Shown: positions 38,605-48,611 of the stretch, piece by piece
Position numbering within the stretch: the first letter of the stretch is position 1
How the letters are laid out: each line of letters opens with the position of its first letter
NCBI RefSeq assembly: GCF_905397275.1
Contig: NZ_CAJPUY010000014.1
Location: 62,001 to 126,000 of the forward strand
DNA length: 64,000 nucleotides
Origin: Cupriavidus yeoncheonensis
GTDB taxonomy: Bacteria; Pseudomonadota; Gammaproteobacteria; Burkholderiales; Burkholderiaceae
Direction of reading: 5' to 3'
Notes under the pieces: model-generated
The model's input: the letters and a program-made list of their open reading frames with translations, nothing else
Databases searched by the model: none
Told to the model about the DNA's origin: nothing
Position numbers and translations under genes: made by a program

Positions 38605-39630
38605 TTACGCGTCCTTGTGCTGGGCGTGGTATTCGTCATAGGCGTCGACGATGCGGGCCACCAGCGGGTGGCGCACGACGTCGATGCTGGTAAAGCGCGA
38701 GAACGCGACGCCGCGCACATCGCGCAGTACGTGCTGGGCCTCGACCAGGCCGCTCTTCTGTCCGCGCGGCAGGTCGATCTGCGTGGTGTCGCCGGTGATG
38801 ACTGCCCTGGAGCCGAAGCCGATGCGCGTGAGGAACATCTTCATCTGCTCGGGCGTGGTGTTCTGCGCCTCATCCAGGATGATGAAGGCATGGTTGAGCG
38901 TGCGCCCGCGCATATAGGCAAGCGGCGCGATCTCGATCATCTGGCGCTCGAACATTTTCTGCGTGCGGTCGAAGCCGAGCAGGTCGTACAGCGCGTCATA
39001 CAAGGGGCGCAGGTACGGGTCGACCTTCTGCGCGAGATCGCCGGGCAGAAAGCCCAGGCGCTCGCCGGCTTCCACGGCCGGACGCGTCAGCACGATGCGC
39101 TTGACCGTGTCGCGCTCGAGCGCATCGACCGCGCACGCCACCGCCAGGTAGGTCTTACCGGTACCCGCCGGGCCCACGCCCAGCGTCAGGTCGTGCGACA
39201 GGATATGGCGCAGGTACTCGCGCTGCGTGGCGGTGCGGCCCTGCAGGCCCGGGCGCCGCGTGTGCAGCACCGGGGACTCGTCCTCGAACCCGGGCGTGGC
39301 GTTCTCGTCGTCGGCTTGCGGCAGGTAGCCACCGTGTGCGGAGATCTGGCGCGCTTCCACCAGGCCGAGCTGCACGTCGTCGATCGACAGCGTGGTGCGC
39401 GCATCGTTGTAGAAGCGCTCCAGCGCGGCTGCGGCATCCTGCGCCTTGGTCCCGCGCACCGTCATGCGGTGGCCGCGGCGCTGGATGGTCACGTCGAGCG
39501 CCTGTTCGATCTGGCGCAGGTTCTCGTCGAGCGGGCCGCACAGGTTCTGCAGCCGGGTGTTGTCGTCGCGCGGGGCGACGAATTCTGCGGTAGCAATCTT
39601 CATTCTGGCGCGTGGGGTGCCTTCGCTCAT
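38605..39630 (-). CDS. ybeZ: PhoH-like ATPase (YbeZ type)
   Basis: 341-residue P-loop NTPase that is a genetic and physical neighbour of YbeY in many bacteria. Walker [16 protein letters not shown], Walker B region [21 protein letters not shown], and the sensor stretch [12 protein letters not shown]. An N-terminal KH-like or DNA-binding-type region precedes the ATPase. The stop is directly followed by the ybeY ATG, and the start overlaps the miaB stop by 4 bp. Confidence 0.95.
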   Translation of the reverse strand: MSEGTPRARMKIATAEFVAPRDDNTRLQNLCGPLDENLRQIEQALDVTIQRRGHRMTVRGTKAQDAAAALERFYNDARTTLSIDDVQLGLVEARQISAHGGYLPQADDENATPGFEDESPVLHTRRPGLQGRTATQREYLRHILSHDLTLGVGPAGTGKTYLAVACAVDALERDTVKRIVLTRPAVEAGERLGFLPGDLAQKVDPYLRPLYDALYDLLGFDRTQKMFERQMIEIAPLAYMRGRTLNHAFIILDEAQNTTPEQMKMFLTRIGFGSRAVITGDTTQIDLPRGQKSGLVEAQHVLRDVRGVAFSRFTSIDVVRHPLVARIVDAYDEYHAQHKDA

Positions 39631-40979
39631 TGCCGCACCACGATCTCGCCGCGCAGCGAGTGCGGGAACGCCTGCGTGACCGACACGTCGACCATCTGGC
39701 CGATCATGCGGTCGCGCTGCGCCTGGGGCACGCCCGGCAGCGCGAAGTTGACCACGCGGTTGTTCTCGGTGCGGCCGTGCAGCTCGGTCGGGTCCTTGCG
39801 CGCCGGGCCTTCGACCAGGATGCGCTGCACCGTGCCGACCATATTGCGGCTGATGCGCTGCACGTTCTCTTCGATCGTGGCCTGCAGGTGTTGCAGGCGG
39901 CGCAGCTTTACCTCGTGCGGCGTGTCGTCGTGCAGGTTGGCGGCAGGCGTGCCGGGGCGCGGGCTGAAGATGAACGAGAACGAGGTGTCGTAGCCGATCT
40001 CCTCGATCATCGCCATCAGCTTGTCGAAGTCGGCTTCGGTTTCGCCGGGGAAGCCGATGATGAAGTCCGACGACATCGACATATCGGGGCGCAGCGCGCG
40101 CAGCTTGCGCACGATGCTCTTGTACTCGAGCACGCTGTAGCCGCGCTTCATTGCCATCAGCACGCGGTCGGACGCGTGCTGCACCGGCAGGTGCAGGTGG
40201 TTGACGAGCTTGTCGCAGCGGCCGTACAGCTCGACCAGGCGGCTCGTGAATTCCTTCGGATGGCTGGTGGTGTAGCGGATGCGTTCGATGCCCGGGATCT
40301 CGGCCACGTACTCGATCAGCAGCGCGAAGTCGGCGATCTCGCTGGTGCCGCCCATCGCGCCGCGATAGGCGTTGACGTTCTGGCCCAGCAGCGTGACTTC
40401 ACGCACGCCCTGTTCGGCCAGGCCGGCCACTTCGGCCAGCACGTCCTCGAACGGGCGCGAGACTTCCTCGCCGCGCGTATAGGGCACCACGCAATAGCTG
40501 CAGTATTTCGAGCAGCCTTCCATGATCGAGACGAAAGCGCTCGGGCCTTCGACGCGGGCCGGCGGCAGGTGGTCGAACTTCTCGATCTCGGGGAACGAGA
40601 TGTCCACCTGCGACTGGCCGGTGCGTTGCCGGCGCGCGATCAGGTCGGGCAGGCGGTGCAGTGTCTGCGGGCCGAACACCACGTCGACATACGGCGCGCG
40701 CGATACGATGCTGGCGCCTTCCTGGCTGGCCACGCAACCGCCCACGCCGATCACGAGGTCGGGCTTGGCGGCCTTGAGCGCCTTCATGCGGCCCAGCTCG
40801 GAGAACACCTTCTCCTGCGCTTTCTCGCGCACCGAGCAGGTGTTGAACAGGATCACGTCGGCGTCTTCGACGTTGTCGGTGGGTTCCAGCCCCTGGCTGG
40901 CGTTCAGGACGTCGACCATCTTGTCCGAGTCATACTCGTTCATCTGACAGCCGTACGTCTTCACAAATACTTTCTTCAT
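39627..40979 (-). CDS. miaB: tRNA-2-methylthio-N6-dimethylallyladenosine synthase
   Basis: Radical-SAM methylthiotransferase modifying A37 of tRNAs that read UNN codons. 450 residues: N-terminal UPF0004 domain with [14 protein letters not shown] and [12 protein letters not shown] (iron-sulfur Cys), the radical SAM CxxxCxxC as [15 protein letters not shown], and a C-terminal TRAM domain ([15 protein letters not shown]). It heads the miaB-phoH-ybeY-corC-lnt order. Confidence 0.97.
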   Translation of the reverse strand: MKKVFVKTYGCQMNEYDSDKMVDVLNASQGLEPTDNVEDADVILFNTCSVREKAQEKVFSELGRMKALKAAKPDLVIGVGGCVASQEGASIVSRAPYVDVVFGPQTLHRLPDLIARRQRTGQSQVDISFPEIEKFDHLPPARVEGPSAFVSIMEGCSKYCSYCVVPYTRGEEVSRPFEDVLAEVAGLAEQGVREVTLLGQNVNAYRGAMGGTSEIADFALLIEYVAEIPGIERIRYTTSHPKEFTSRLVELYGRCDKLVNHLHLPVQHASDRVLMAMKRGYSVLEYKSIVRKLRALRPDMSMSSDFIIGFPGETEADFDKLMAMIEEIGYDTSFSFIFSPRPGTPAANLHDDTPHEVKLRRLQHLQATIEENVQRISRNMVGTVQRILVEGPARKDPTELHGRTENNRVVNFALPGVPQAQRDRMIGQMVDVSVTQAFPHSLRGEIVVRQ

Positions 40980-41062
40980 GGTGCCGGTCTCAGTGGTTCA
41001 CCTGGGGGCATCAGGGTGTTGCAACAACACGGAGTGCGCGTGCGCCTCCGCACTTCGGTGGG

Positions 41063-41449
41063 TCAGGACTTTGCCTTCAGCGCCTTCTGTTCCTGTTCGC
41101 TCAGCACCCATGCGGTCAGGAGTTGTCCGTACAGGTCGAGCTTGTAGCGCACCGGCAGCTTCTGGCCGGCGATGGCAGCCGTGTTCAGCAACGCGTTGTC
41201 GGTGCTGAACACGCGCAGGCCCGGCGCCACGCCGATGGTCTTGCCATCGAGCGTGACCGTCTGCGGCGCGCCGGCCGACGGCGCCGCGACAACCAGCTTT
41301 GCCTGCGGCGCGTCGACCGGGATCACGCGGATCGGCTGCGCCATGGCGCCGGTTGCGCCAAGCCACAGCGCCGTGCCGAGCGAAAGGACCAGCAGCGGCT
41401 TGAGGAAACGCGATGAAGCACTCCGACGCAGGGAACGGCCAGCGGGCAT
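41063..41449 (-). CDS. Small exported protein, function unknown
   Basis: 128 residues with an N-terminal signal (RFLKPLLVLSLGTALWLGATGAMAQ). The mature 90 residues contain AGAPQTVTLDGKTIGVAPGLRVFSTDNALLNTAAIAGQKLPVRYKLD and a helical C-terminus ending EQEQKALKAKS. A GGAG ribosome-binding site lies 6 bases before the ATG. No domain recognised. Likely periplasmic. It lies upstream of miaB (84 bp) and could be co-transcribed. Confidence 0.82.
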   Translation of the reverse strand: MPAGRSLRRSASSRFLKPLLVLSLGTALWLGATGAMAQPIRVIPVDAPQAKLVVAAPSAGAPQTVTLDGKTIGVAPGLRVFSTDNALLNTAAIAGQKLPVRYKLDLYGQLLTAWVLSEQEQKALKAKS

Positions 41450-41535
41450 ATTGGCTCCGGAAAGGGCGCAGCTCAGGTTGAAATGGGGCTGAAGGGTAAC
41501 CGGTGATTTTACCCGTTCGACCGGCACCGTGCCGC

Positions 41536-43227
41536 CTAGAACAGGCAAGATGCCTCCTGCAGCACTCGCTGCTTGGAGACCGTGCCCATCAGTTCGCGGC
41601 TGCCGGCATCGCGCACGAGCGGAATGCGGTTGATGCCGTGGGCGGCAAAGACCTCCAGCGCGTCGCGCAGCCGCGACTCGGGCATCAGCGCCGGGAAGTC
41701 GCGCTCGGCCAGCGCCAGCACGCCGGTGGCGGAGTTCTCGCGCTGCGCGCGTTGCAGCGCATGGATCGACAGCGCGCCCAGCAGGCGGCCATCGGGCTCG
41801 ACCAGGTACAGGTAACGCGTGCCGGTCTCGGCAAACTTGTCTGCGGCGGCGGCCAGCGAGGCGTCCGGCGCCAGCGTGGTATCGGTCGGATCGCACAGCC
41901 CGGCCAGCGTCATGGCGCGCGCGTGCTCTTCCGCGGCTGAGGCCTGGGCGCGCTCGGCAATCACGCTGTAGAGCGACAGCGTCTGGCAGCGCGAAGCCGT
42001 GTAGTACGCAGCTACGGCGCCGATCATCGAGGGCAGCAGCAGCGCCGGGGCCAGCGTCATCTCGAACACCATCAGCACCGACATCAGCGGCGCCTGGCTG
42101 GTCGCCGCCAGAAAGGCGCTCATGCCGACCAGCGGCAGCACCGGCGAGGCCGGTGAGCCGGGCACCACGGCCTGCATGGCCAGCGCCAGCAGCTGGCCCA
42201 GCGCCGCGCCGACGAACAATGAAGGCGTGAACACGCCGCCGACCGCGCCCGAGCCCATGCTGATGACCGTCGCCGCCAGCTTGGCCAGCAGCACCAGACC
42301 CACCGAGACGGTCAACGGCTGTTCCTGCAGGATGGTCTGGATCGTGGAGTAGCCGTTGCCGACCACTTCGGGTACGCCCATGGCCAGCACGCCCACCAGC
42401 GCGCCGCCCAGCGCCAGCCGCGCCACGGGGCCGCCCGGCACCTGCGCGAAGCGCCCGCGCGCATGGCTCGCGGCGCGCAGGAACAGCGCGCCGACGATGC
42501 CCGCGACCACGCCGAGCCCTGCCGCTGCCAGCAGCAGTTGCGGGCGCACGTCGGGCGCGATGTGCAGGCCGGGATAAAGGGGCTGCAGGCCGCCATGCCA
42601 CTGGCTGACCATGGCGCCTGCCACGGAAGCCAGGAACAGCGGCATCAGCCGTTGCACCGCCAGTGCGCCGAACACCACTTCGGCCACGAACACTGCGGCG
42701 GAGAGCGGCGTGTGGTAGACCGTGGCCAGGCCGGCGGCCGCACCGCAGGCCGTGAGCATGCGGCCCATGTTCGAGGCGCCATCGGGCCGGCCGATGCGTG
42801 TCGAAGGAAACAGCGAACCGCACAGCGCGGCGAGTTGGATCATCGCGCCTTCCTTGCCGACCGAACTGCCGCTGACGATGGAGCAGAACGACGACAGCGA
42901 GCGCAGCAGCGTGACGCGCACCGGCAGGCGCCCGCTGCCGTTGGCCACGGCTTCCATGTAGTCGGTCGCGCCGCCGCTGCCGGCGAACCGGTTGGCAGCG
43001 GAGAGCAACAGGCCGGCCAGCGCGCCGCCGGCTGCCGGCACCACGATGCGCCAGGCCAGCGCCAGTCCGGCAAACACGGCGACGACGTCCGCATCGCTTG
43101 AAAAGATGACGACGCCGGCCCGTTCCAGCGCTTCCTTGAACAGGGTGGTCGCAATGGCTGCCAGAATGCCGACCGGAATCGCCGCGAACAGCGTGACTTC
43201 CTGGTCTTCGAGGAATCGGAACCGCAT
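41536..43227 (-). CDS. ClC-type chloride channel or transporter with C-terminal CBS domains
   Basis: 563-residue voltage-gated chloride channel family protein with about ten hydrophobic helices. Selectivity landmarks: GSSVGKEGAMIQLAA (the GK/REGP motif, where the gating Glu is kept but the last residue is Ala not Pro), GGVFTPSLFVGAALG (GxFxP) and YYTASRCQTLSLY. Two CBS modules occupy residues about 445-560 (DTTLAPDASLAAAADKF and RDFPALMPESRLRDALEVFAAHGINRIPLVRD). The CBS-bearing form suggests regulation by adenine nucleotides. Transport mode is not predictable. Confidence 0.9.
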   Translation of the reverse strand: MRFRFLEDQEVTLFAAIPVGILAAIATTLFKEALERAGVVIFSSDADVVAVFAGLALAWRIVVPAAGGALAGLLLSAANRFAGSGGATDYMEAVANGSGRLPVRVTLLRSLSSFCSIVSGSSVGKEGAMIQLAALCGSLFPSTRIGRPDGASNMGRMLTACGAAAGLATVYHTPLSAAVFVAEVVFGALAVQRLMPLFLASVAGAMVSQWHGGLQPLYPGLHIAPDVRPQLLLAAAGLGVVAGIVGALFLRAASHARGRFAQVPGGPVARLALGGALVGVLAMGVPEVVGNGYSTIQTILQEQPLTVSVGLVLLAKLAATVISMGSGAVGGVFTPSLFVGAALGQLLALAMQAVVPGSPASPVLPLVGMSAFLAATSQAPLMSVLMVFEMTLAPALLLPSMIGAVAAYYTASRCQTLSLYSVIAERAQASAAEEHARAMTLAGLCDPTDTTLAPDASLAAAADKFAETGTRYLYLVEPDGRLLGALSIHALQRAQRENSATGVLALAERDFPALMPESRLRDALEVFAAHGINRIPLVRDAGSRELMGTVSKQRVLQEASCLF

Positions 43228-43515
43228 GGTTGCTTGCGTTGGCGGCGCTGCGGCGCGCCGTCATCCAGGACAAGTAGTGGCCGCATGATAGCGCAGCACC
43301 ACACATGGGCGCGGGCGTGCGTGTGTATCAGCCGTCACCGCTTGTCCATGTGCTGAATAGGTTCGCGCTTGGCTGTTACACTACCGACCTTGTTTCGTAG
43401 GCGGCGCCAACCGGCGTCCCCTTTGCCGGTCCCCCGACCGGTCCTGTTTCAGATCACCCAGGTCGCCTGTTGGCTGGCACGCCCAGCGCGCAGCGGACGG
43501 CCGAAGCATCCATTC

Positions 43516-45045
43516 ATGTCTTTCTCCGAACTCGGCTTGTCCGACAAGCTTGTGCGGGCCGTAGCCGAACAGGGCTACACCACCCCGACCCCTATCCAGG
43601 CCCAGGCAATTCCCGCGATCCTCAAGGGCGGCGACCTGCTTGCCGGCGCCCAGACCGGCACCGGCAAGACGGCCGGCTTCACGCTGCCCATGCTGCAAAT
43701 GCTGTCCGACTCCGGCGCGCAGCGCCCGGGCCGGCCGGCGGTGCGCGCGCTGGTGCTGACGCCCACGCGCGAGCTTGCCGCACAGGTGGAAGAGAGCGTG
43801 CGCAACTACGGCAAGTACCTCAAGCTGCGCTCGATGGTCATGTTCGGCGGGGTTGGCATCAATCCGCAGATCGAGCAGTTGCGGCGTGGCGTGGACATCG
43901 TCGTGGCGACGCCCGGCCGTCTGCTCGACCACGTGTCCCAGCGCACGATCGACCTGTCGCACGTGGAATTGCTCGTGCTCGATGAAGCCGACCGCATGCT
44001 CGACATGGGCTTTATCCACGACATCCGCAAGATCCTCAACGTCCTGCCGCCGAAGCGCCAGAACCTGCTGTTCTCGGCCACGTTCTCGGACGAGATCCGC
44101 GCGCTGGCGGACCGGCTGCTAAACAACCCGGCCTCGATCGAGGTCGCGCGCCGCAACACCACGGCCGAGACCGTGGCACAGCGGGTCTACCCGGTGGACC
44201 GCGAGCGCAAGCGCGAACTGCTGGCGCACCTGGTGCGCCAGCATGACTGGCACCAGGTGCTGGTGTTCACGCGCACCAAGCACGGCGCCAACCGCCTGGC
44301 CGAGCAGTTGACCAAGGATGGCCTCTCGGCGCTGGCGATCCACGGCAACAAGAGCCAGTCGGCACGCACGCGCGCGCTGTCGGAATTCAAGGCCGGCACG
44401 CTGCGCCTGCTGGTCGCGACCGATATCGCCGCGCGCGGCATCGACATCGACCAGTTGCCGCACGTGGTCAACTTCGACCTGCCCAACGTGCCCGAGGACT
44501 ATGTGCACCGCATCGGCCGCACGGGCCGTGCGGGCGCGGAGGGCGAGGCGATCTCGCTGGTCTGCGTGGACGAGCACGGCCTGCTGCGCGATATCGAACG
44601 CCTGATCAAGCGCAAGTTCGAGCAGACGGTCCTGACCGGATTCGAGGTGGATCCCAGCATTGTGGCGGAGCCGATCCAGAAGGGCCGCCAGCAGCGCGGC
44701 GCCCAGGGTGGCGGCGGCGGACAAGGTGGTGGAGGCGGTGGACGTGGCCGTGCCCAGCCGAAGCCGGCTGCGCCGGCATCAGCCAAGCCGGCGCAGGCAC
44801 AACCGCGCCAGCGTCCTGCCCAGAATGCGCCGCGTGGCGGCGCCAGCCATGCCGGCGGCGAATCCGGACGTGGCCAGGGCGGCGCGAGCCGCACTGCCGG
44901 GCAGGCCCAGCCGCGTAGCCAGCAACGCAGCGGCGGCCAGCCGCCGCGGCCGACGCAGGAGGGCGCCGGCGCCCCGGCACGCAACCGCCGGCCGGCACCG
45001 CAGGCCGCGCTGCTTGGCGGCGCGCCGGCCAAGCGCGCTCGCTGA
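43516..45045 (+). CDS. rhlE: DEAD-box RNA helicase RhlE
   Basis: ATP-dependent RNA helicase, 509 residues, of the RhlE group. Helicase motifs appear in order: Q-motif with [11 protein letters not shown], motif [15 protein letters not shown] ([14 protein letters not shown]), SAT ([11 protein letters not shown]), motif [12 protein letters not shown]. After about residue 375 comes a disordered Gly/Gln/Arg/Ala/Pro-rich tail (for example [16 protein letters not shown]) ending APAKRAR. A longer frame from 43369 exists. The ATG at 43516 gives the typical [12 protein letters not shown] start. Confidence 0.95.
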   Translation: MSFSELGLSDKLVRAVAEQGYTTPTPIQAQAIPAILKGGDLLAGAQTGTGKTAGFTLPMLQMLSDSGAQRPGRPAVRALVLTPTRELAAQVEESVRNYGKYLKLRSMVMFGGVGINPQIEQLRRGVDIVVATPGRLLDHVSQRTIDLSHVELLVLDEADRMLDMGFIHDIRKILNVLPPKRQNLLFSATFSDEIRALADRLLNNPASIEVARRNTTAETVAQRVYPVDRERKRELLAHLVRQHDWHQVLVFTRTKHGANRLAEQLTKDGLSALAIHGNKSQSARTRALSEFKAGTLRLLVATDIAARGIDIDQLPHVVNFDLPNVPEDYVHRIGRTGRAGAEGEAISLVCVDEHGLLRDIERLIKRKFEQTVLTGFEVDPSIVAEPIQKGRQQRGAQGGGGGQGGGGGGRGRAQPKPAAPASAKPAQAQPRQRPAQNAPRGGASHAGGESGRGQGGASRTAGQAQPRSQQRSGGQPPRPTQEGAGAPARNRRPAPQAALLGGAPAKRAR

Positions 45046-45064
45046 GCGCTCCCGGCCCGCAGGC

Positions 45065-46105
45065 ATGAGCGCACATCACGCATCCGGAGACAGCGGCATC
45101 CCGTTCGCGGGGCTGACGCCCGAGCTGATCCTCGATGCGCTCGAGTCGGCGGGCATGCGCCCCGACGGCCGGCTGCTCGCACTCAACAGCTACGAGAACC
45201 GGGTCTGGCAGGTCGGCATCGAGGACGCCGCGCCCGTGGTGGCCAAGTTCTACCGGCCCGGCCGCTGGACCGATGCCGCCATCCTCGAAGAGCATGCTTT
45301 CGTGCAGGAACTCGCCGACGCCGAGATTCCGGCGGTGCCGGCGCTGACCGGGCCCGATGGCAACACGCTGCACCGCCACGCGGGCTTCCGCTTCTCTGTC
45401 TTTGCCCGCTGCGGCGGCCGCGAACCGGCGCTGGACCGCGCCGACACGCTGACCTGGCTCGGCCGCTTCATCGGCCGCATCCACGCCGTGGGCGCTACCA
45501 ATGGCTACCAGGCGCGTCCCGTGCTGGATGCGCAGACATTCGGCGTGGCATCGCGCGACTGGCTGGTCGCGCACGACTGTATCCCGGCCGATCTGCGTGA
45601 ACCGTGGCAGGCGGTCGTGGACCTTGCACTGGACGGCGTGCGCCGCTGCTATGACCGCGCCGGCGACGTGCGTCTGCTGCGCGTGCATGGCGACTGCCAT
45701 CGCGGCAACGTGCTGTGGATCGACGGCGACGACACCCGGACCACAGGCCTGGCCGCCGCGGGCCCGCATTTCGTGGATTTCGACGATAGCCGCATGGCCC
45801 CGGCCGTGCAGGATCTGTGGATGTTGCTCGAAGGCGACCGTGCCGACATGCAGGGCCAGCTTGCCGATATCGTCGCGGGCTACGAAGACTTTGCCGAGTT
45901 CGCGCCGCGCGAACTGTGGCTGGTGGAAGCGCTGCGCACGCTGCGGCTGCTCCACTACAGCGCCTGGCTGGCCAGCCGCTGGCGCGATCCCGCCTTTCCC
46001 GCAGCGTTTCCGTGGTTCGGAACGGCGCGCTACTGGCAGGACCGCATCCTGGAATTGCGCGAGCAAGTCGCGCTGATGGAAGAAGCGCCCCTGTGGGGCG
46101 CCTGA
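45065..46105 (+). CDS. srkA: Stress response serine/threonine kinase SrkA
   Basis: Kinase of the YihE/SrkA family, an APH-fold protein linked in E. coli to protection from death under reactive oxygen and MazF stress. 346 residues starting MSAHHASGDSGIPFAGLTPE, with the catalytic loop LRVHGDCHRGNVLWID and metal Asp in FVDFDDSRMAPAVQDLWMLL. It is 19 bp after rhlE, possibly co-transcribed. The long frame starting further upstream runs through rhlE in another frame and is not used. Confidence 0.92.
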   Translation: MSAHHASGDSGIPFAGLTPELILDALESAGMRPDGRLLALNSYENRVWQVGIEDAAPVVAKFYRPGRWTDAAILEEHAFVQELADAEIPAVPALTGPDGNTLHRHAGFRFSVFARCGGREPALDRADTLTWLGRFIGRIHAVGATNGYQARPVLDAQTFGVASRDWLVAHDCIPADLREPWQAVVDLALDGVRRCYDRAGDVRLLRVHGDCHRGNVLWIDGDDTRTTGLAAAGPHFVDFDDSRMAPAVQDLWMLLEGDRADMQGQLADIVAGYEDFAEFAPRELWLVEALRTLRLLHYSAWLASRWRDPAFPAAFPWFGTARYWQDRILELREQVALMEEAPLWGA

Positions 46106-46150
46106 GAGACTGACTGGAAAGGTGCGGCGCAGCGGTCGGCCCGCTCCCGC

Positions 46151-46588
46151 TCAGGCCTTTTCGGGCGCCTTGACCAGCAGGACCGGGCATGGCGCCTGTG
46201 CCAGCACGCGGCCCGCTACGGATCCGATCACCGCATCAAAGAACGAGCCGCGGCCGTGCGTGCCCATCACGACGGCCTGCGCATCCGCCGAGCGCGCGTA
46301 GGCGACGATGCGCTCCGGCGCGAATCCGTGCAGCGCATGGCGCTCGAACGGAACGCCGGCCGCGGCCAGGATCTCGCATACGCCGGCCATGGCCTTGTCG
46401 CTCGCCTCCTGGTGCCAGGCGTCGATGGTTTCCTTGCTGACAAAGGCGCGGACCTGTCCGCTGACTTCGGGCGCGACGTGCACCACATGGACGGTAAAGC
46501 CGCCTTGCAGCAGCTTGCCGTCGGCGATGAAGCGGGCGGCAGCGTCGCTGAAGGACGATCCGTCGGTCGCGAGCACGATATTGGTCAT
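46151..46588 (-). CDS. Universal stress protein (UspA family)
   Basis: 145-residue Usp domain beginning MTNIVLATDGSSFSDAAARFI and ending FFDAVIGSVAGRVLAQAPCPVLLVK. The ATP-binding type loop reads VVMGTHGRGSFFDAVIGSVA, i.e. G-2x-G-9x-G(S/T), so it is probably an ATP-binding Usp. Converges with srkA, diverges from the CoA-transferase gene. Confidence 0.92.
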   Translation of the reverse strand: MTNIVLATDGSSFSDAAARFIADGKLLQGGFTVHVVHVAPEVSGQVRAFVSKETIDAWHQEASDKAMAGVCEILAAAGVPFERHALHGFAPERIVAYARSADAQAVVMGTHGRGSFFDAVIGSVAGRVLAQAPCPVLLVKAPEKA

Positions 46589-46945
46589 GGCGGGAATCTC
46601 CTGGATGGGGCGCTGTACGGATACGCCAGGTTATAGGATAGGCAGGATCGGTGCCGCGGAATGCGGGAGCGGCGGCGAGCCGTCCGTCACCATCATGGCA
46701 GCAAGGCTTTCGCCACAATCAGATCTGGATCAAGTGACTCGGAAATTTCCTCGGATGGGACCGGCGCGGCGATTCAGCCGGAGATGCCAAGGCGCCTGAC
46801 ACATTTGGCCATTGCCGCCCACCGGCAGGCCCGCTTAGCATGTGCCCAGCCCGGCTGGCGTCGCCGCGACATGGCGCCCGGCCTTTCTACCCCAGAACAC
46901 CAGGCGATCCCGGCCAGGCCGGACGCCTCGACGGAGACAGCAAAC
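46589..46945. other. Non-coding gap between usp and the CoA-transferase gene
   Basis: About 357 bp of divergent intergenic DNA. No convincing sigma-70 promoter, palindrome or small gene found. The frame open across it upstream of 46946 has no ribosome-binding site or family similarity. Confidence 0.4.
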
Positions 46946-48013
46946 ATGAGCGAGCGCGGCAACCTCCTGCCCCTGCGTGGCGTCAAGGTAGTGGAATTCG
47001 AAGGGATCGGCCCGGGACCGCTGTGCGGTGCCATGCTCGCCGGCCTGGGTGCGGAAGTCACGCTGGTGACCCGTCCGGTCGCGCCGGACGCGCGGCGGAT
47101 CCTGCGCGGCCAGGACGTGCCGGCGGAGATGGAACTCGAGCATGGCAAGACCGTGGTGCAGCTCAACCTGAAGTCTGCCGAGGGCGTGGCCACCGCGCTG
47201 GATCTGGTGGCCGGTGCCGACGCGCTGATCGAGGGGCTGCGCCCCGGCGCCATGGAGCGCCTTGGACTTGGCCCGGCGGTGTGCCATGCGCGCAATCCGC
47301 GCCTGGTCTACGGCCGCATGACCGGCTGGGGCCAGACCGGTCCGCTCGCGCAGAGCGCCGGGCATGACCTGAACTACATCGCGCTGACCGGCCTGCTGTC
47401 GATGGCCGCGCGCGACGGCGCGCTGCCGATGGTGCCCCCCACGGTGGTGGGCGATGCCACCGGTGCGCTCGGCCTGGCGTTCGGCATCACCAGCGCCATC
47501 CTGCACGCCCGTGCGAGCGGGCAGGGCTGCGTGGTGGATGCCGCGATCACCGATATCGTCGCCATGCTCGGCTCGCTGGTACAGGTGTCGCGCGCGGCCG
47601 GCACGCTGGGCGGCCCGCAGCCCAGCGCCTTTCATGATTCCCCGTTCTACGACGTCTATGCGTGTTCCGATGGCCGCGCCATCACGCTCGGTGCGCTCGA
47701 GCCGCAGTTCTACCGCGAGCTGCTCGAGCGGCTCGAGCTCACGGACATCGATCCGGCCGCGCAGTACGACCGCGCCCAGTGGCCGGCGGTGAAGTCGCGC
47801 ATCGCCGGGCTGATCGCTTCGCGGCCGAGCACGCACTGGGAATCGCTGCTCGGCGGTACCGATGTCTGCTTTGCCCGCGTGCTGACGCTGGACGAAGCGG
47901 CGCGCCATCCGCACAACCAGGCGCGCGGCACCTACCGCCTGTACCGTCAGGGCGATCGCGAAGTCGCCCGCTCCACGCCGGCGCCGCGCTTCGCGCCGGC
48001 AGAGCCGGCCTGA
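46946..48013 (+). CDS. CaiB/BaiF class III CoA-transferase family protein
   Basis: 355-residue protein of the formyl-CoA transferase/alpha-methylacyl-CoA racemase family. It begins LPLRGVKVVEFEGIGPGPLCGAMLAGLGAEV and has GRMTGWGQTGPLAQSAGHDLNYIALTGLL with the catalytic-type Asp. GLAFGITSAILHARASGQGCVVDAAITD is also typical. The overall pattern resembles AMACR-like racemases more than formyl-CoA transferases. Substrate unknown. The ATG follows a run of non-coding sequence and is the first that gives the family N-terminus. Confidence 0.88.
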   Translation: MSERGNLLPLRGVKVVEFEGIGPGPLCGAMLAGLGAEVTLVTRPVAPDARRILRGQDVPAEMELEHGKTVVQLNLKSAEGVATALDLVAGADALIEGLRPGAMERLGLGPAVCHARNPRLVYGRMTGWGQTGPLAQSAGHDLNYIALTGLLSMAARDGALPMVPPTVVGDATGALGLAFGITSAILHARASGQGCVVDAAITDIVAMLGSLVQVSRAAGTLGGPQPSAFHDSPFYDVYACSDGRAITLGALEPQFYRELLERLELTDIDPAAQYDRAQWPAVKSRIAGLIASRPSTHWESLLGGTDVCFARVLTLDEAARHPHNQARGTYRLYRQGDREVARSTPAPRFAPAEPA

Positions 48014-48067
48014 GGCCGCGGCCGGGCCTTCGGATACCATTCGGCATCATTCATCCGGAGGTCCGCC

Positions 48068-48478
48068 ATGACGAAGTCACCCGATACGTCCGCCTATTCC
48101 GATACCCCGGCCTTCGAGGCGGGCCTGAACGTGCGCACGGAAGTCCTGGGCCCGGCCCACGTGCAGCGTGCGCTGGATGCCGCCGCGCAGCAGGGCGACA
48201 CCAGCCTGCAGCAGCTCGTGACGGAATTCGCGTGGGGCACGGTCTGGACCCGCGCCGGGCTGGATCGCAAGCAGCGCAGCCTGGCGACGGTATCGATGCT
48301 GATCGCGCTGAACCGGCCGCAGGAACTCGCCGGCCACCTGCGCGGCGCGCTGGCCAACGGCGTCACACCAAAGGAATTGCGCGAACTGATGGTGCACAGC
48401 GCCGTGTACTGCGGCTTTCCGGCCGCGCTCGACGCCAGCCGCAAGCTGACCGAAGTGCTTGAGGCCGCGGGCGCCTAG
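48068..48478 (+). CDS. Carboxymuconolactone decarboxylase (CMD) family protein
   Basis: 136 residues of the alpha-helical CMD fold, similar to PcaC: LGPAHVQRALDAAAQQ, FAWGTVWTRAGLDRKQRSLATVSMLIALNRPQELAGHLRGALANGVT, then ELMVHSAVYCGFPAALDA. PcaC decarboxylates 4-carboxymuconolactone in the beta-ketoadipate pathway, but no other pca genes are nearby, so the reaction is not assigned. It lies 54 bp after the CoA-transferase and may share its transcript. Confidence 0.88.
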   Translation: MTKSPDTSAYSDTPAFEAGLNVRTEVLGPAHVQRALDAAAQQGDTSLQQLVTEFAWGTVWTRAGLDRKQRSLATVSMLIALNRPQELAGHLRGALANGVTPKELRELMVHSAVYCGFPAALDASRKLTEVLEAAGA

Positions 48479-48611
48479 CCCGCCGCGGGGCGCAGAAATT
48501 CTCCGGCCCCGCTTGCGGCAACTACGCACCCGGATGCAGCCGTTTCATCGATCCGGCGTGGAGTCCACCACCTAATATCTTCGTGGTATTCCTTCACCAA
48601 GGAGCCGCGCG

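Noticed and set aside
43369..43515. Extended N-terminus of RhlE
   Set aside because: The preceding residues are Arg/Pro-rich with no helicase similarity. The ATG at 43516 gives the standard family start.
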